DNA of 64,000 nucleotides from Amphichorda felina (taxonomy: Eukaryota > Ascomycota > Sordariomycetes > Hypocreales > Bionectriaceae): the NCBI GenBank assembly GCA_016490725.1, contig JAEMHR010000016.1, forward strand, positions 248,001 through 312,000, in the 5' to 3' direction. The position numbers and the translations under genes are program-made. Shown in pieces: positions 12,428 through 24,400 of the stretch (position 1 is the stretch's first letter; every line of letters starts with the position of its first letter). The notes beneath the pieces are model-generated. The model was given only the letters and a program-made list of their open reading frames with translations. It made no database searches and was not told the origin of the DNA.

Positions 12428-13703
12428 ATGGCTGTATCCCGCACCATGGCGGCTCCCAAGAAGTCCTTGCTGTCAGATCCCATTATTATCCTACAGCTCA
12501 TCCTGGCGGCATACGGCTGCTATGCAACATGGGGACTCAACGTCTTGGATGGCTCAGTGGGACGCATGCTTGACATCTTCAATGCTGACGTCCCCGTTCT
12601 CACTGGCACCGATGCGGTTGTCAAGACCAAGTTCACCGGGATCCCCCCGATTGACTACTGGATTGTCTTCATGATCGTCTTTTTCTGGGAGGCTCTCGAT
12701 GGAAGCCACCCAGCAACAATCATTGAGGGCCTGTACTTCTTTGGACAAGTCACCGCACTATGGACTTTGATGTGTCTTGAGGGCAAGAGACTCGGAAACA
12801 AGGGGCTCGTTGTGGCCAAGTAAGAATTCTCAAGATCTCACGCGCCATTCGCATTCCGACTGACTTTGTCCTGCTAGAGCTATGATGTGGCTGTATATCA
12901 CCCACAACCTCACGATAGCTTGCTTCATGCCAGTCTACGCCATTCTGCATTACCAATCTAGCCCGACATCCCGTACTACGGGAGTCAGCACCGAGACGCG
13001 CTCAGTAGTCCTGGACACGATCCGTCAGATACGCTACCTGCCCCTCTCCATCTTTCTGGGCTTGATGGTCCCCTTCCTGTACACCGGCCTCCCGGCGCCC
13101 GACGTCATCTCCTACACGGCGCAGCAGAATGCAATCGCCTTCACCATCTTCTACCCGACCTGGGTGATTCTGTTGAACTATACCTTCACTTGGTTGGATG
13201 CGGCCTTCTGCAGCGGCTCCGCGATCACCGATCTCCACGATGCTTACATGCGCGCAAAGCGACCAGTCTACGTATTCGCCATTGTCATCGCCACCTTCAT
13301 GCACACCGGGGCCGTCGTCACCTCGCTGGCCTCGCTGGTGTTCCCGGGGGTCTTCGCTCCGGGGATCCCCGAGCTGTTCCACCCCCTGAACCTGCTGCTC
13401 CCCACGAACCCCCCCGTGCACACCATCGGCGCCGGCATCTTCAACTTCATGAAGCGCGACGAGTGGGTCGGCTTCTCCGCCATGTGGCTGTGGGTCCTGA
13501 AGTCTTACCAGCAGGACCCGGAGCTGGCCATCAAGACCTGGGGACAGGCGATGTGGCGTGGGCTGGAGGTGATTGCTGGCTTGGGTCTGTTGGGCCCGGG
13601 TGGCGCTGCTGCCCTGTTTTTGTGGCGGAGGGATGAGCTGCAGTCTGTTCGTGAGAAGGCTGCTACTCAGGAGGTGACTTCTCGTGGGAAGAACAAGGTG
13701 TGA
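12428..13703 (+). CDS. Integral-membrane protein A, AscI/AurD-like cyclase or epoxide hydrolase candidate
   Basis: Two exons (12428-12819 and 12878-13703) give 405 residues. About eight hydrophobic helices are visible, starting with PIIILQLILAAYGCYATWG and ending with VIAGLGLLGPGGAAALFLW. The conserved-looking core IPPIDYWIVFMIVFFWEALD carries an acidic residue inside a helix. The same layout appears in membrane protein B (26810-27965), including the GPG segment followed by charged residues at the C-terminus. Size, helix number and neighbourhood fit the fungal membrane-bound family that includes terpene cyclases such as AscI and MacJ. I believe it also includes enzymes acting on epoxidised polyenes, such as AurD. 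It probably sits in the ER membrane and acts after FMO2. The reaction is inferred, since no catalytic assay motif can be checked by eye. Confidence 0.72.
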
Positions 13704-14347
13704 GCTGAATGCTGTGCCAGGGTAGCAAGTCTCTACACTGAGACTCTGTTTTGGTGGTTGGTATTTGTTGGTACAACGGTAGTGCGTTGATGCTGCGGAT
13801 GGTTGCAAGGAACAGAATGTCATGGGGCGATGTCGTATAAAAGGGTCAAAATACTAGTTAGGATGTTGAGGTTGCGAGAGGTCATGTCAGCCACGTGTCA
13901 TACGGACTAGGTCATGCGAATCAGTATCATGGAAGAATCTATTACATGCACCAAGGTTAAAAAATTATCCAAGGTCTACCGCCACTGTGTTAGAGCAATG
14001 TTTTGACTTATTTAATATTGAATATAGTCAGAAAGAAATAATGACAGTAGAATCGTGGTAGTTGGAAGCTACCCTGAACTCAACAAGGGCTATGACGGGG
14101 GTGAGCCACAACGGCAGGGAGGGTTCATGCCACCAGTGAGATTCAGTGCTGGCTGAGTGTACAACATCTCGGTCGCCAAGCCCGACGACGGAGAATTCTT
14201 TTATTTTAAGAAAAGAGCGAGTGGGTATAGCTATGGATTATCTACTTAGATATCATGAAAGCGACTCGAATGGGTATATACAGGTATAGATGACAGAAAC
14301 GAGAATCTATAATAAAATAGCAAGAGACCAACAACCACTTCGCGCAA
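13704..14347. other. Convergent spacer
   Basis: This spacer lies between the 3' ends of membrane protein A and SDR2. No gene, repeat or notable motif is seen. Confidence 0.5.
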
Positions 14348-15371
14348 TTACTGAAGCCACCCTTCCCTCCCCATCGCCTCCACAGTCCACTCCTCCAACC
14401 TCTCTGCAAGCTTCGCATCCTTGGCCGGACCGCTCTGCCAGCTCGGCTCCCCGAAGCGGCGGAAGATCTCATAATAGCCGCCGCTCTGGGCCGCCTTGAA
14501 GTCCTGGCTGGCCACACAGTACAGACTGGTATACGAGCCCTTGTCGGCAGGCCATACCATTCCAAACAGGCGGAAGATGGAGATGACGGCTGACATGCCG
14601 CCGCCTGAGCTGTCCACCGACGTGGCGAGGTTCGTCTCCACCAGTCCCGGGTGCACGGCCGAGACCCAGATCTCGCCCTGCCCATTCTTGGCGCTGGGCG
14701 AGTCGGGCCCGTACGCTTTGTGAAGGGTCTTGGTGTGCAGGATGTTGGCCAGCTTGCTCTGCGAGTAGCGCGCCCACACGGTGCCGTCCTTGATGGTCAG
14801 GTCCTTGAAGTTGATGCCGCCCTTGGGCGCGCCCATGTGGCCCGACGAGCTGAGGTTGACGATGCGCACGCTGCCGGGGGCCAGCGCCCTGGACGTCTGC
14901 AGCATCAGGGGGCGCAGGTGCTCCGTGAAGATGTAGTGCGCGAGGTAGTTGGTCTGCCACTGGGCCTCGTGGCCGTCCTTGGTCATCTCGAAGGGCGTGG
15001 CCATGATGCCGGCGTTGTTGACCAGGCCGTGCAGGGCCGTCTCGAGGGTGAGGAAGCGCTTGGCGGCGGCGACGACGCTGGTGAGGTCCATGAGGTCCAT
15101 CTGCAGGAGGTCGATGTTGGCCGACGGGTGCGTCTTCCTGATGCTGGCGATGGCTGCTTTGCCCTTCTCTAGCGATCGGGCGCACATGTAGACGTGGCCG
15201 CCATGTTCCGCCAGGTGGGAGACGGTGTAGTAGCCTCTGTTGTTTGTCGAGATTAGCGATTTGGACTTGTGGTGAGAGGGAAAAGGCTCGGTCTTACATG
15301 CCGGAATTTCCACCCGTGACAATGTAGACTCTCCCCTTGAGGTCGGGTAGAGTATCCGGATGGAAAGTCAT
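14348..15371 (-). CDS. Short-chain dehydrogenase/reductase (SDR2)
   Basis: NAD(P)-dependent SDR of the WW-domain oxidoreductase/retinol dehydrogenase-like group, 320 residues. A short first exon (15371-15298) encodes the N-terminus up to VTGGNSG. The cofactor motif TGGNSGIG is completed across the intron by exon 2 (15236-14348). Downstream come LVNNAGIM, NLSSSGH and the catalytic YSQSK (YxxxK), then VHPGLVETNL. All elements of an active classical SDR are present. It is head-to-head with the bZIP/DUF3425 gene across a promoter carrying two copies of the cluster element, which suggests co-regulation. The substrate is unknown. Confidence 0.9.
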
Positions 15372-15776
15372 ATTTGGAAATAGGTCAATGCGTGCAGATG
15401 TAATACTTGGATAATTCAACGTCTTTGATTGAGGGCTATTCTTTCCGATGATACGAAAAGCCACACCGAACTTGAGGTATTGGTATGGCCTTTATACCAA
15501 TCTAATAGACCACTTTCTAAGATACTCTCGTCTCGGTCGCTGGCCCGGCCTTAAGATATCGCCGCAAGCTGCCTAATCATGGCTGTTGGTCACATTCGCC
15601 TTCGAGATATCGAGGAGGCGGACCAATGGGGGAGTTCGGGATGCGAGTGAGCCAGCTGCTTAAAGCTTGCGGCTCACTGCCGAATCTCAAATATCCTCAC
15701 ACACATGGCCGGTGTCCGGATTAGCCACCTTCGGGAAGTCATGCCGCTGTCCTTGTCAATCCCATCCTGGTCCATG

Positions 15777-15794
15777 TGTGAGCAGGTTGCATGA
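15777..15794 (+). promoter_or_regulatory. Cluster element, copy 5
   Basis: TGTGAGCAGGTTGCATGA matches the element at the start of each tandem repeat at 6285-6547. It lies about 235 bp upstream of the bZIP start. Confidence 0.5.
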
Positions 15795-15925
15795 CACTAG
15801 ACCCAAACCAGACACAGTATTGGTGGCCAATCACCCCCTGCTTGCGTGCTCGACTGCGCCTTTGGCCCGAAATACGAGTACGGATTACGGATAGGAAGTC
15901 CGAGGCCACCGTGAGTCTATGTTAC

Positions 15926-15943
15926 TGTGAGCAGGCTGCATAA
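15926..15943 (+). promoter_or_regulatory. Cluster element, copy 6
   Basis: TGTGAGCAGGCTGCATAA, one base from the consensus end, is about 85 bp upstream of the bZIP start codon. Confidence 0.45.
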
Positions 15944-16028
15944 ACTGTCGTTGGGGGCGCGGAGAACTTGAAACCTGCATCGTTCATCCCCCGCCAACTC
16001 CATCATCACCGCAACTCCAACGTCCATC

Positions 16029-17098
16029 ATGGCCAGCACACTCCAGCCCGTAGAACTAACAGCACCACGCATACAACTCGTGCTGATGCCACAATTGGCC
16101 GAGGTACGTACCAGTCCTCCTTCCGTGACCAGGACGACACGGACACGAGTTGCTCATTCCCGTCCTCGTACAGGCCTTGAGCAGGGAAGACGACTGGACT
16201 GGGACCAAGGGAGCCGCAGCGCGCAGACGAGCGCAGACTAGACTTAACACAAGGGCATACCGTAAGTAACGCCTTATTTCCGCTCCCGTCCAAATCAGGG
16301 GCCAGGCCCGATCAAGGCGTGCCCAACGGTCCAATCATCGAAACCAACAGTCCAGTAGGAAGACGCAAAGCTCTAGCAAAGAAGGTCGAGGCATCAAATG
16401 CCACAAACGGGGCACTGATCAAGTCCGAAGCGCTGGTGGAATGCTGGGACATCCAGCAGCAGGCTCTCTCCATCGTCCCAGAATCTCGTGCCAAGCAGCT
16501 CTACAATGGCAGACATCCCTTGCTGCTAGATAAACATAAAAGAGAGCAGTGTAGCATTGTATTCCCCCTCTGCCCGGACCACCTCATCACGCTGCTGCAG
16601 TACAACGCTCTCCGTGCCCTGGCCGTCAACCGCAGCCTAATCTCGGGCATCCTCGTCACGCCGCTCGACTGCGACGAGGAGGTCGTCCACGTGGTGCCCT
16701 ACCCTGCCAAGGCCGAACTGCTGCCCTCAGCGCTGCTGCCCACCACTCTCCAGCAGACGGTGCCGCACGGCGATTGGATCGACCTGTTCCCGTGTCCTGT
16801 GGGCCGAGACCGTCTGATCCGGGCCGCCGGCACCTTTGACGAGGATGATCTGTGGGCCGACTGCATCGGCGGGCTGTACGAGGGCTTTCCCGACGACGAG
16901 ATCGAGCGGCGCGGCATCGTCGCGTGGTCGCCGCCCTGGGATATCACGGGCTGGGAGATGACGGAGGGCTTCCTGGAGAAATGGGGATGGCTGTTCAACG
17001 GGCTGCCGGGGGCGCTGGAGGCGACGAATCGGTGGCGGATGGAAAGGGGCGAGGACCCATTGGTCGATGGGGACTGCACGTCGTATGCAACTGTGTGA
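16029..17098 (+). CDS. bZIP transcription factor with DUF3425 domain
   Basis: Probable nuclear regulator, 300 residues from three exons (16029-16103, 16174-16261, 16359-17098). The basic region only appears after splicing: DWTGTKGAAARRRAQTRLNT followed by RAYRRRKALAKK, at about residues 31-62. This is the N-x-R-A-Y-R arrangement typical of fungal bZIPs with DUF3425. The C-terminal two thirds match DUF3425: LCPDHLITLLQYNALRAL, then VPHGDWIDLFPCP, then WSPPWDITGWEMTEGF and KWGWLFNG. No long leucine zipper follows the basic region, as is usual in this group. The start at 16029 (TCATC-ATG-G) is preferred over an in-frame ATG at 16086. Together with the Zn2Cys6 protein it gives the cluster two candidate regulators. 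Confidence 0.88.
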
Positions 17099-18421
17099 GA
17101 TTTGGCTTGTCCACCTGCTTCTTTCTTCGTCGTCGGCGCAGCTGGGTGTCTGTGTCATTGGGTAGTATTATTAGACCAGGAATAGTCCACCAATCCTTTT
17201 ACCCCATATGTCTGGTACTACGAATTCTTGACCAATCTGAAATGGCTGGCTGACCTCACCGGACGGTTCAAAATGTACGTGGTCTTCGTTATGTGAGTAA
17301 CGAGAGAATCAGCTGGGCTGGGAGAACCCCAGTATCACCGTCCTCAACCCATAGACCGGGAAGGACTTGGTAAGACATTGGTATCATGCCCTTTGATGGT
17401 CTCGGCCAATTTGAGTGGTTATAAGTCTGTAAATATATAGTGTGAGCTGACGGAACACACTGACTCGTTGTTGAGCCTTGTAGCTGGCAGGGCGCATATA
17501 CCTAGACAGCTCGTACACACGCTGAGCGCTAGAGTATGAGTAGGAGGTTCATTTTCCTGATTCTTTATATTAGGAAGGTGTAAAATATGCCGTGTTTATA
17601 GTACACAAGAGATCTATCACGTTTTATTCACGTCCTTCTGCCCACCGGGTTAGTGACGTTAATGATATTCAAGGTACTAATAAACAGACACCCCTAGTAA
17701 TAATCGCCCGACCCCATCTTAGAGAACGTCTTATGCATTTCATCCTACCTATATTTGGTTCCATCATTTGTAGATCATAGTCTCAGCCAGTACCCTATCA
17801 TATATTTATAAAAATAAACTATGTATATTAGTTATGACATATGTCATAATCTTAAGTATATCCATAGACAAACAAACCCAGATATATCTTTCTGGATATC
17901 TATGTCTATGACGTTACACCTAGACATTAATAGATACAATATTGTTGCTGTGAATTTTGCTTCGCGATTATCTTAGGAAATGCTAGTATGTCTCGGATCA
18001 ATGATTCTAGGCATATTGAAAGCTGTATGTTGTGCTCTGGACTGTAGCTTGGGCTTTTGGGAGCTCCTGCTGATGAATACATCTTTGTTTATGAAGCGTA
18101 GTTTGGTCGATATCAAGCCCTTATTGCCATAGCCTAGGACGAAAGCTTCCTCCTACTTGATCTCTTGTTTGTCGATTACATGTGGGTGGTCTATTTGCAT
18201 AGAGTAGCATTCTTTTTTACTAGACGTATATGTATTATTTTGACTCCCTGGATATTCCAGATGATAGATCAATTTGCCCTATTTTCACAGGGTCCAGTCA
18301 CAGCAAAGGAAGTGGAAAACTGTTTTCTACTGGATAATATTAACGATAGGGAACAACTATCTAAACCGAGGACAATTTCTAAAACTGATATAAAAATAAC
18401 CTGAAAAACAATTATAAAAAA
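17099..18421. other. AT-rich convergent spacer
   Basis: This spacer lies between the 3' ends of the bZIP gene and the PKS. It becomes strongly AT-rich from 17580 on. A perfect 18-bp palindrome, TTATGACAT-ATGTCATAA, is at 17832-17849. Short open frames here have no domain-like sequence. Confidence 0.5.
17832..17849. repeat. Perfect 18-bp palindrome
   Basis: TTATGACAT is followed directly by its exact reverse complement. It lies in an AT-rich spacer and could be a dimer binding site or chance in biased sequence. Confidence 0.5.
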
Positions 18422-21400
18422 TCATTGCAGCCCATGATGGGCGCACACAACAGCCGCAAACTTGGCAATCGTCATAGCCGGGCCGAGAAGCTGCTGGAAT
18501 GGAATATCCAAGCCATACTCCTTGAAGATCCAGTTGCGCAGCTCCGCGCCGATCATACTATCCAGGCCGTAATCCACAATAGGGAGCACCTCGGGCTCAA
18601 AGACATCCGCCTCGAGCATCAGCAGCCGGCCCAGCTTGGTGGTGAAATGCTCCGAGACCAGGCCAACACCCACCTGCACCGACTCGGCCTCCTGGATGGC
18701 CTTGAGGATGGTGAAGCCAGCGCCGCCGCCGCCGCCGGACGACTCGCTCGAGTTGATGGCCTGCAGCACGGCCTTGAAGCGCGCGTCCTCGGTCCAGAAG
18801 CTGTCGGTGACGTCGCTGCCCGCGAGCGACTCCTTGAGCTTGCTGGGATCCATGCCCACGACGACGTGGTCGGCCGGCGAGGCGGTGGCCTGCGTGGCGA
18901 TGGCGGCCTCGAGCGACTCGAGCAGGTGCGTCTCGTTGATGCCGTAGATGCCCTTGCGGCGCAGCGCGGCCTCGATCTCCGGGTTCTCGGCCACGACGCC
19001 CACGCTCTGCACCATGGGCAGGACGAGCGAGGAGGCGCGCTGGCCGTTGGCGACGCGGTGACGCGCCAGGTTGTCGAGGAAGCTGTTGCCGGCTGCGTAG
19101 TTGGCCTGGCCCGGTGTGCCCAGGATGCCCGAGGTGGAGCTGGTGAAGACGAGGAAGTCGAGGTCGGTCTGGGCAAAGGCCTGGTGCAGGTTGACGGCGG
19201 CGAGCACCTTGGGCGCGATGGATGTCTTCCAGTTGTCGAAGGTCATGGAGTGGAAAAGTCCGTCCTGGGACTGTCAGTATCTGTGTACCTCATTCGAACA
19301 TGCAATAGACAAAACTTACCCGCAGAACCATGGCGGCATGGACAACACCCTTGACGGGGTATTCAGACGGGATGCTCTGGATGGCTGTGTCGACATCACT
19401 CTTGTTGGAAGCGTCTCCCTTGATGATCTGGCAAGTGACACCGCCGGCCTCCAGACCGTGAATCCAAGCAGCCGTCTGCTCGTTGCTGAGGCCGGATCGG
19501 GACATGAAGGCAAACCGCCTGGCACCGCGCTCAACCATCCATGCGGTCAGACTGCGGCCGAGGCCACCCAGGCAGCCCACCAGGAAGTACGTCGCATCGG
19601 CAGCAAAGGTGAGCTTGGAACGGCGAGGCAGAACGGGTAGCACCAGGCCGTCGGCACTCTCGGCGTACTCGATGACGGTCTTCTTGGACGCAAAGTCGTC
19701 TGTGAAGCCTGCGACGGCCTTGTCGAACTCTGCGAGATTCTTCTTCTCGATGGGGCCGATGGCAGGGACAAGGTTCTGTCGGTAGAGCGATGTCGTAGTG
19801 GACAGGTACTCGGACAGAAGACGCTGCTTGTGCTTGTACAAGTCGAGAATGTCAAAGGCCAGGTAGCTTGCTCCACGATTTGTTGGGACCGAGTCGACGG
19901 CGCTGCGCTTGAGGCCTGCCTTGCGCCCAACGTCAATGAATCGGCCAAACGCTGCGATTTGTCTCCAGCACTCGTGCGCGACAGTGGAGGGTGCGTACGC
20001 TGAGCTGAAGACGACATCAGCGGCGCGGCCTCCAGTTCGCTCCTTCAACGCCGTCATCAGACTTGTGTCAAGCTGGGGGATAACGCTGTCAAGGGGCAGG
20101 TCAAATGCCGCAGCCACCTTGGCAGCCTCCTCTACCGAGCGCACTGCGACAAAGGTCTGCGCCTTGGCCTGCTTGCTGATAGCGATGGCGGCGGCACCAG
20201 CATCTCCAGTCCCGTGGAGGATCAAGATGACTTCGCCTTCCTCGACCCTCGCGAGGGTATTCAGACCATGGAGTGCGGTGGCATAGGCGAGCGGCAGCGT
20301 CACCAGCTCCTCTGGCACATCACCTTGTTCAGCCTTCTGCACCATGCTGGCCGAGACGGTCTGGAAGGTGGCGAGCTTATCGGCACTGAACCCAAAGACG
20401 CGGTCACCCACGTCAATGGTCTGCACACTGGCTCCCTTCTGCACGACAGTTCCGTAGATCTCGTGGGAGAAGGTGGTGAGGGAGTCGGAGCCATCCATGA
20501 CGAGGGCATCCTCCTTGTTTACATCAGACAGCTTAACTTGGACTCGGACCTGGTCAGCTCCAATGGATTGTTCGGCACGCTCGTCATGCGAGAAGATGAC
20601 ATTTCCTCCCTTGGCCGCGCCCGCCAATTTGTCCGATGAGTTGAACGGCACAGCCCTGGGAGTAGAGTTCTGCGGCCCGTACTCCTGGTTAAGTGTCGTG
20701 TCAGGCACGAGTCGGCTGATATACACCAGCCCATTGGCGACGCAGTACTCCGACTCCTTGTTCTTGGCATGGTGGATCTGCCGGTCCAGGGCATTGACAA
20801 TCTCGCTGATGGCGCAGTCCGCCGTCGTGCTGCTCAGGTCCAGATCCAGCGTAGTGAAGTCAAGCGAGGCCATCTCAGACGTCACGGAACGAGCGACGCC
20901 AGACGCCATGGCCTGCTCGGGCGTGGCACCTCTCATGAGCCCTCCCGCAGTGACCCACGTCACCGACGAGGCGTTGGAGACGATGTTCTGAAGCCCGGTG
21001 AGCTCGCTGGACTCAAGCGTCAGGAGGAGCGGCCCCTCGAGGTCGCACGCAACGACCACGTGCTCCGAGGCGGCGATATTGGCGTCGGCTAGTCGCGCGA
21101 GACGCGAGGAACCGAGACCGTTGACGGCCTTGACCAACTTGCAGGGGATCTCGGTTGGCTTGTTGCGGTAGACGATGGTGATGGATCTGCCGTGGACGCC
21201 GTTGGTGCCGTTGGTCTTCTGCTCTCCCAAAGCGGTGGCAATGGCAAGGCCGTTGGACAGGTTCAAGACAGAGAAGCCTTCTCCGAGGGAGGCACATGTA
21301 GACTGATCGGCCACGACGCGACCACCTTCACTGAGCAGCGGGGCAAGCTTGGAAGCATCGGTAAGGGTGCCTGGGATGATCAGATCAAACTGGCCTGCCT

Positions 21401-24400
21401 TGAGCCCCTGTGCTTCCAGCTCCAGCGAGGTATCAACCTGTAGAGCAGTCGCATGATCGAGGCCAGAAAGAGTCTCCTGGAGGGCTTCCAACTCAGGCTT
21501 CGACGCCGCGGTTGCAGTGTAGTTGACTAGTTCTGTAGCTTGGCAGACAGCAGCCGGAGTATTCAAAGCCCCAAACTCGAGGACCTTGATGCCAGGCCTC
21601 TTCCAAGCAGCCATGGCCACAAGGTCCGCCACGCCAACAGACTTCAGAGGGCTCTCGGACGTGAGCGTGTCAATGTCCACGTTCCAGTCCATCTTCATGA
21701 GCGGCTGCTCCTTAAGGGCAGCCCCACGACTCTGCGGGACGGCGGCCTCGTAGGCAACACAGCGCATGCCCTCGACAGACAGCAGCAGCTGGCCATCGCT
21801 GCCCACGAGCTGCGTTCCGTTGACGGTGAGGCGCACGCCTCGCTCGTCGGTCCAGGAGTAGGCCTTTGCCTCGGGGTTCTGCAGCTGGGCTTCTGTGGGC
21901 GGCCTAGAGTAGAGGTTGTCAGCACATGTACGTACTACATAACAGGGGGAAATGTATCGAGAGAAACCTACCACAGCGAAACCTCGTCAACCTGGATGGG
22001 AACAGCACCGCAAGTCATGTCCTCCATCTTACCGGCATAGATGGACACGATAATGAGCTGGAGGCACGAGTCAATCGTGGCCGGGTGCATGACATATCGC
22101 GACTCGCCCTCCACAAGACCCGACGTCTTCTTGACAACCGACGAGGACGCCGCGTGGAACCGCTTTCCATCGGTACGAACATTGTCCATGTCCTGGAACG
22201 ACGGCCCGTAGTCGAATCCCACAGCCTTGAGCGCCTGGTTCCAGGCCTTGCCCGTGGCACGCTGCGTCATGGCCGGCGTCTCGCGCGGCGCCTGGCCTGG
22301 GGCGCGCGCGTTGATGCCCACGGTGCCCGTCATGTGGCTGTTCCAGTGCCCGTCCTGGCTCCACGATGACACGTTGAACTCCCACCAGTCGGCGTGGACG
22401 CTGGGCTGCAGGCTGAACAGCGTCTCGATGCCGTCGTTGTCGTCGGGGATGACCAGGGCCGCCTTGATGGCAATGTCGCGCAGCGTGTAGCCCGTCACCT
22501 CCACGGGGGTCGAGCTGGTCTCGTTCATCTGCGTCACGGCCTCGATGGCCATGCCAAAGTACCCGGCAGCGGGGAACACGGCCTCGCCGCCCAGCGAGTG
22601 GTGTTTCAGCCACGGGAGGTCGATCTGGTGCAGGCAGTTCCTCCACGTGGGCTCGTTCTTGGACCCCCCGGGCATGCGGCTCCCCAGCACGTCGTGGCGG
22701 GGGTACTGGGGGTTTCGGTGCTCCCTCGACTGGCGAGGCTCTGCCCACAGGTCCTTGGAGTAGTTCCACTGGTAGGTCGGCAGGTCGACCAGCAGGCTAC
22801 CCTGCTTGATCTGGATCTTGCCTGCGGGGGACGTCTGCTCGATGGCGGTGACGCGCTCGTAGTCGAGGTCAAAGTTCCTCAGGAAGAGCTGGCCGGCAAG
22901 GTTCAGCAGCTGGCTGGCCGAGTTGCCCCCACGCTCAATGGTGGGCAGGTAGCTGGTCTTGTCGAACTTGTGTTCGCGGCAGATCTGCTTGACGGGTCCC
23001 TTGAGCGCAGAATGGGGGCCGATCTCAACAAAGACAAGGTCGGCATTCTTGAAGGCCTCGCTGGATCCAATTTCCTGGACGGCCTGGTTGAACTTGACAG
23101 GGCTGACCAGATTGGCACACCAGTAGTCTGCGCCCAGGGGCACGGCAGCATCCAGGACCGTCGTGGTGACAGAGGACACCATGGTGGCGCCGGTAGTCTT
23201 GCGGGGGAAATGCATCATGTGAGAGCTGGCCTCCTGCATCAGGTTGTGGTAGATGGCGGCCGCCGGCTTCATGTGGAACGAGTGGTAGGCCTTGCCGCCT
23301 GTCTTGACGGTCCGGGCAAAGACCTTGTCCTCGTCTAGGCCCTTCTTGACCGCATCGAGGGCATCGGCATCGCCGCTCAGCGTCACCAGCGCGGGGGAGT
23401 TGTGGCAGGCCACCACGACCTGTCTCTCGTAGCCAGCGAGGTAGGGCTGCACAGCTTCAGCGCCGAGTCCCACGGCCATCATGGCACCGTTGGTGTTGAT
23501 GCTCGAGACGACCTTGCCCCTGAAGTAGGCAGCGATGATGGCCTCGTTGAAGCTCACCAGGCCTGCAGCATAGGCGGCGCCAATCTCGCCCGAGGAGTGG
23601 CCCACAGTAACCTACAAGCAGCTCATCAGTATCAAGTAGTCGGGTCATCTCAACACCGGGGGGCTTTATGTCTCTTACCTCGGGGGTGATTCCCCAAGAC
23701 TCCAGCAGATCCACCAACGCAACCTGGATGGCTGTACACGAGGGCTGCGAGAACTCAGCCTCGTTGACCCGCGAGCTGGCGGCGTCCTCCTGCAGGATGT
23801 CCTCCAGCGTCCACTCGGGACCGTTGGGCAGGTCGCCAAGCACCTGGTCCAGCCTGCGGATGGTGTTGAGGAAGCTGGGGTAGTAGGCCATGAGCTCGCT
23901 GCCCATGCGCGCCCACTGGGCTCCCTGGCCCGTGAAGACGAACCCGACGGCGGGCGCCTTCTTCTTGTCGGCGAAGCTGAAGTTCTCAGACACGTTGTTG
24001 AACGCCTCGACGACGCCGTTGGGGCTGCTCACGACGAAGCCGCGGCTGGCCAGGCGCGAGCGTCGGTTGGCGAGCGTGTAGGACACGTCGAGCAGGTTGT
24101 AGTCGCCGACCACCTTTGCGTAGGCGTCGATGTTGCGCTGCAGGGTGGGCTTGTCGTGCGCGCTGAAGGGCAGCAGGTAGGGCCTCTTCTGGTTGAAGAC
24201 GCCGCGGTCGCTGCCCTTGATCCTCTTCTGGCCGTGCGAGTACCCGGGCACAAGTGACTCGACGCCCTCGACAATGAAGTGGCCGTTGGTCCCGCCGTAT
24301 CCGAAGCTGTTGACGCTGACTCGTCGAACGGGAAGATGGGGAGGGAAGTGCTGAGGCTCGACCGGAACCTTGACGTGCCAGTTATCCCAGTCGACTGTCG

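Larger units (their letters stand above)
15372..16028. promoter_or_regulatory. Divergent promoter of SDR2 and bZIP/DUF3425 gene
   Basis: A 657-bp spacer between head-to-head genes. It carries two copies of TGTGAGCA-N3-TGCAT(G/A)A at 15777-15794 and 15926-15943, both on the + strand. The same element lies in the tandem repeats upstream of the GMC gene. Confidence 0.55.

Noticed and set aside
13002..13823. A 273-codon - strand frame opposite membrane protein A
   Set aside because: Antisense shadow without hydrophobic segments or a domain; the + strand frame has eight membrane helices and a matching paralogue.
18425..19354. A 309-codon + strand frame opposite the PKS C-terminus, and similar frames at 22394-23338
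   Set aside because: Antisense shadows of KR/ACP and AT coding sequence; composition is that of a reverse-read GC-rich gene.
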